A stretch of 6,669 bases of DNA, taken from the NCBI GenBank assembly GCA_017507285.1, contig JAFWBF010000227.1:1-6669 (forward strand), in the 5' to 3' direction. This DNA comes from Bacteroidales bacterium (GTDB lineage Bacteria; Bacteroidota; Bacteroidia; Bacteroidales; P3). The notes under the pieces are model-generated. The model ran no database searches. It was not told where the DNA came from and was given only the letters and a program-made list of their open reading frames with translations. The translations under genes were made by a program, and so were the position numbers. Positions 6,133 to 6,669 of the stretch are shown in pieces (positions within the stretch are counted from its first letter, which is position 1; each line of letters begins with the position of its first letter).

Positions 6133-6155
6133 AAACTAACCGACTAAGTTAGTTT
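6133..6155. promoter_or_regulatory. Inverted repeat at the start of the early transcript
   Basis: AAACTAAC and GTTAGTTT form 8-bp arms around CGACTAA, right at the predicted transcription start. It may be a second operator, with a sequence unlike the first and so perhaps for a Cro/Ner-like protein, or a 5' RNA hairpin. Confidence 0.5.
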
Positions 6156-6246
6156 TATAATCACAGATAAGTTGCGAAAGCGTTCTCATCAAAGAGTTTC
6201 ACAACGCAAAATTAGCGACTTTTCTCCATATAACAAAATATTTACA

Positions 6247-6492
6247 ATGAAAAATAGAACCAACGACGAAGATTTTGCGCATATCCGCAAATTAACACAC
6301 TCCCAAGTATTATGGCTTATTGCCAATTATCACAACTTGACGAATGAAGAGTGTGCTGAACGCTTAAACCTTAAGCCGAAAACCTTAATAAACTACGCTT
6401 TTAAGCTTGATTTGAGAAAGTCGCCTGAACATATTTCAAGACTTCGCAAGCAACAAGCGATTAACACAAATAAGAAAAGATGGAAAAAGTAA
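6247..6492 (+). CDS. Small helix-turn-helix DNA-binding protein (early phage gene)
   Basis: An 81-residue basic protein starting at the ATG at 6247. A TTG-initiated extension from 6172 is possible but puts 25 residues of unconvincing sequence in front. A homeodomain-like helix-turn-helix is visible at about residues 29-55: YHNLTNEECAERLNLKPKTL then a third helix ending in KLDLRKS. The C-terminus is lysine/arginine-rich (NKKRWKK). It is the first gene under the divergent promoter, the position of cro or ner in temperate phages, so an early regulator is plausible. Its fold looks more like the homeo-like domains of phage terminase small subunits and HNH-linked proteins than Cro. It overlaps the next ORF by 13 bp, suggesting translational coupling. 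Confidence 0.75.
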   Translation: MKNRTNDEDFAHIRKLTHSQVLWLIANYHNLTNEECAERLNLKPKTLINYAFKLDLRKSPEHISRLRKQQAINTNKKRWKK

Positions 6493-6669
6493 AATGTAAA
6501 ATCGAATGGCTACGAAGTCTCAAACGTGGAGAATCTAAAGTCGGACAGTTCGACTCTCCTAAAGAATGCCATACTCTTTCTACTATTATCGCACGATATA
6601 ATGTAGAGGAAGGTCGCTACCAGGGAATTAAAATATCGGCTGTTTACAACAAGGCCGAAAGTCAAGTAA
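6480..6669 (+). CDS. Hypothetical early protein, N-terminal part (3' end outside window)
   Basis: ATG at 6480 opens a frame that stays open to the window edge, giving 63 residues that begin MEKVKCKIEWLRSLKRGESK and continue through DSPKECHTLSTIIARYNVEE. It overlaps the preceding gene by 13 bp in another frame and shares its promoter. I do not recognise a named family. The sequence is charged and soluble, with a likely helix around CHTLSTIIARYN and no signal peptide or membrane segment. Position suggests a small early-region protein of the element, perhaps DNA-binding; no function can be assigned. Confidence 0.6.
   Translation, partial: MEKVKCKIEWLRSLKRGESKVGQFDSPKECHTLSTIIARYNVEEGRYQGIKISAVYNKAESQV

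Overview
The window looks like a piece of a Bacteroidetes (probably Bacteroidales) chromosome. The evidence is: promoters of the Bacteroidetes type (a TTTG-like -33 box, about 20 bp, then TAnnTTTG near -7), a secreted subtilisin-like protease with a C-terminal tail resembling type IX secretion sorting domains, integrase fragments of a kind typical of Bacteroides mobile elements, and no dependence on Shine-Dalgarno sites. All family assignments come from reading motifs; no search was run.

Left part (1-1340): the 3' end of a rightward gene with a winged-helix C-terminus (AlbA_2/RecG-like ATP-binding type) and a strong terminator. It is followed on the minus strand by a small unrecognised ORF without a normal start. 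That ORF abuts the middle piece of a tyrosine recombinase broken at both ends. This is a degraded mobile-element scar.

Centre (1341-4560): an AT-rich promoter region with a 16-bp palindrome drives a 731-residue S8 serine protease with signal peptide, full Asp/His/Ser triad and sorting-like tail. Convergent with it is a Crp/Fnr-family regulator gene broken by a one-base frameshift in an A6 run.

Right part (4562-6669): the N-terminal Arm-binding domain of a tyrosine recombinase, again truncated. Next comes a gene-free 558-bp region with five copies of an 11-bp repeat on both sides of a perfect hairpin and a tRNA-3'-end-like segment, suggesting attachment-site or other protein-binding DNA. Beyond it is a phage-type immunity region: a leftward S24 (LexA/CI-like) repressor, a divergent promoter with a perfect palindromic operator, a small helix-turn-helix protein, and the start of an unrecognised early ORF running off the window.

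Together the two integrase fragments (same strand, collinear order), the repeat region and the repressor switch suggest a protease/regulator segment flanked by remnants of integrative elements, with the immunity region of a prophage or integrative element beginning on the right.
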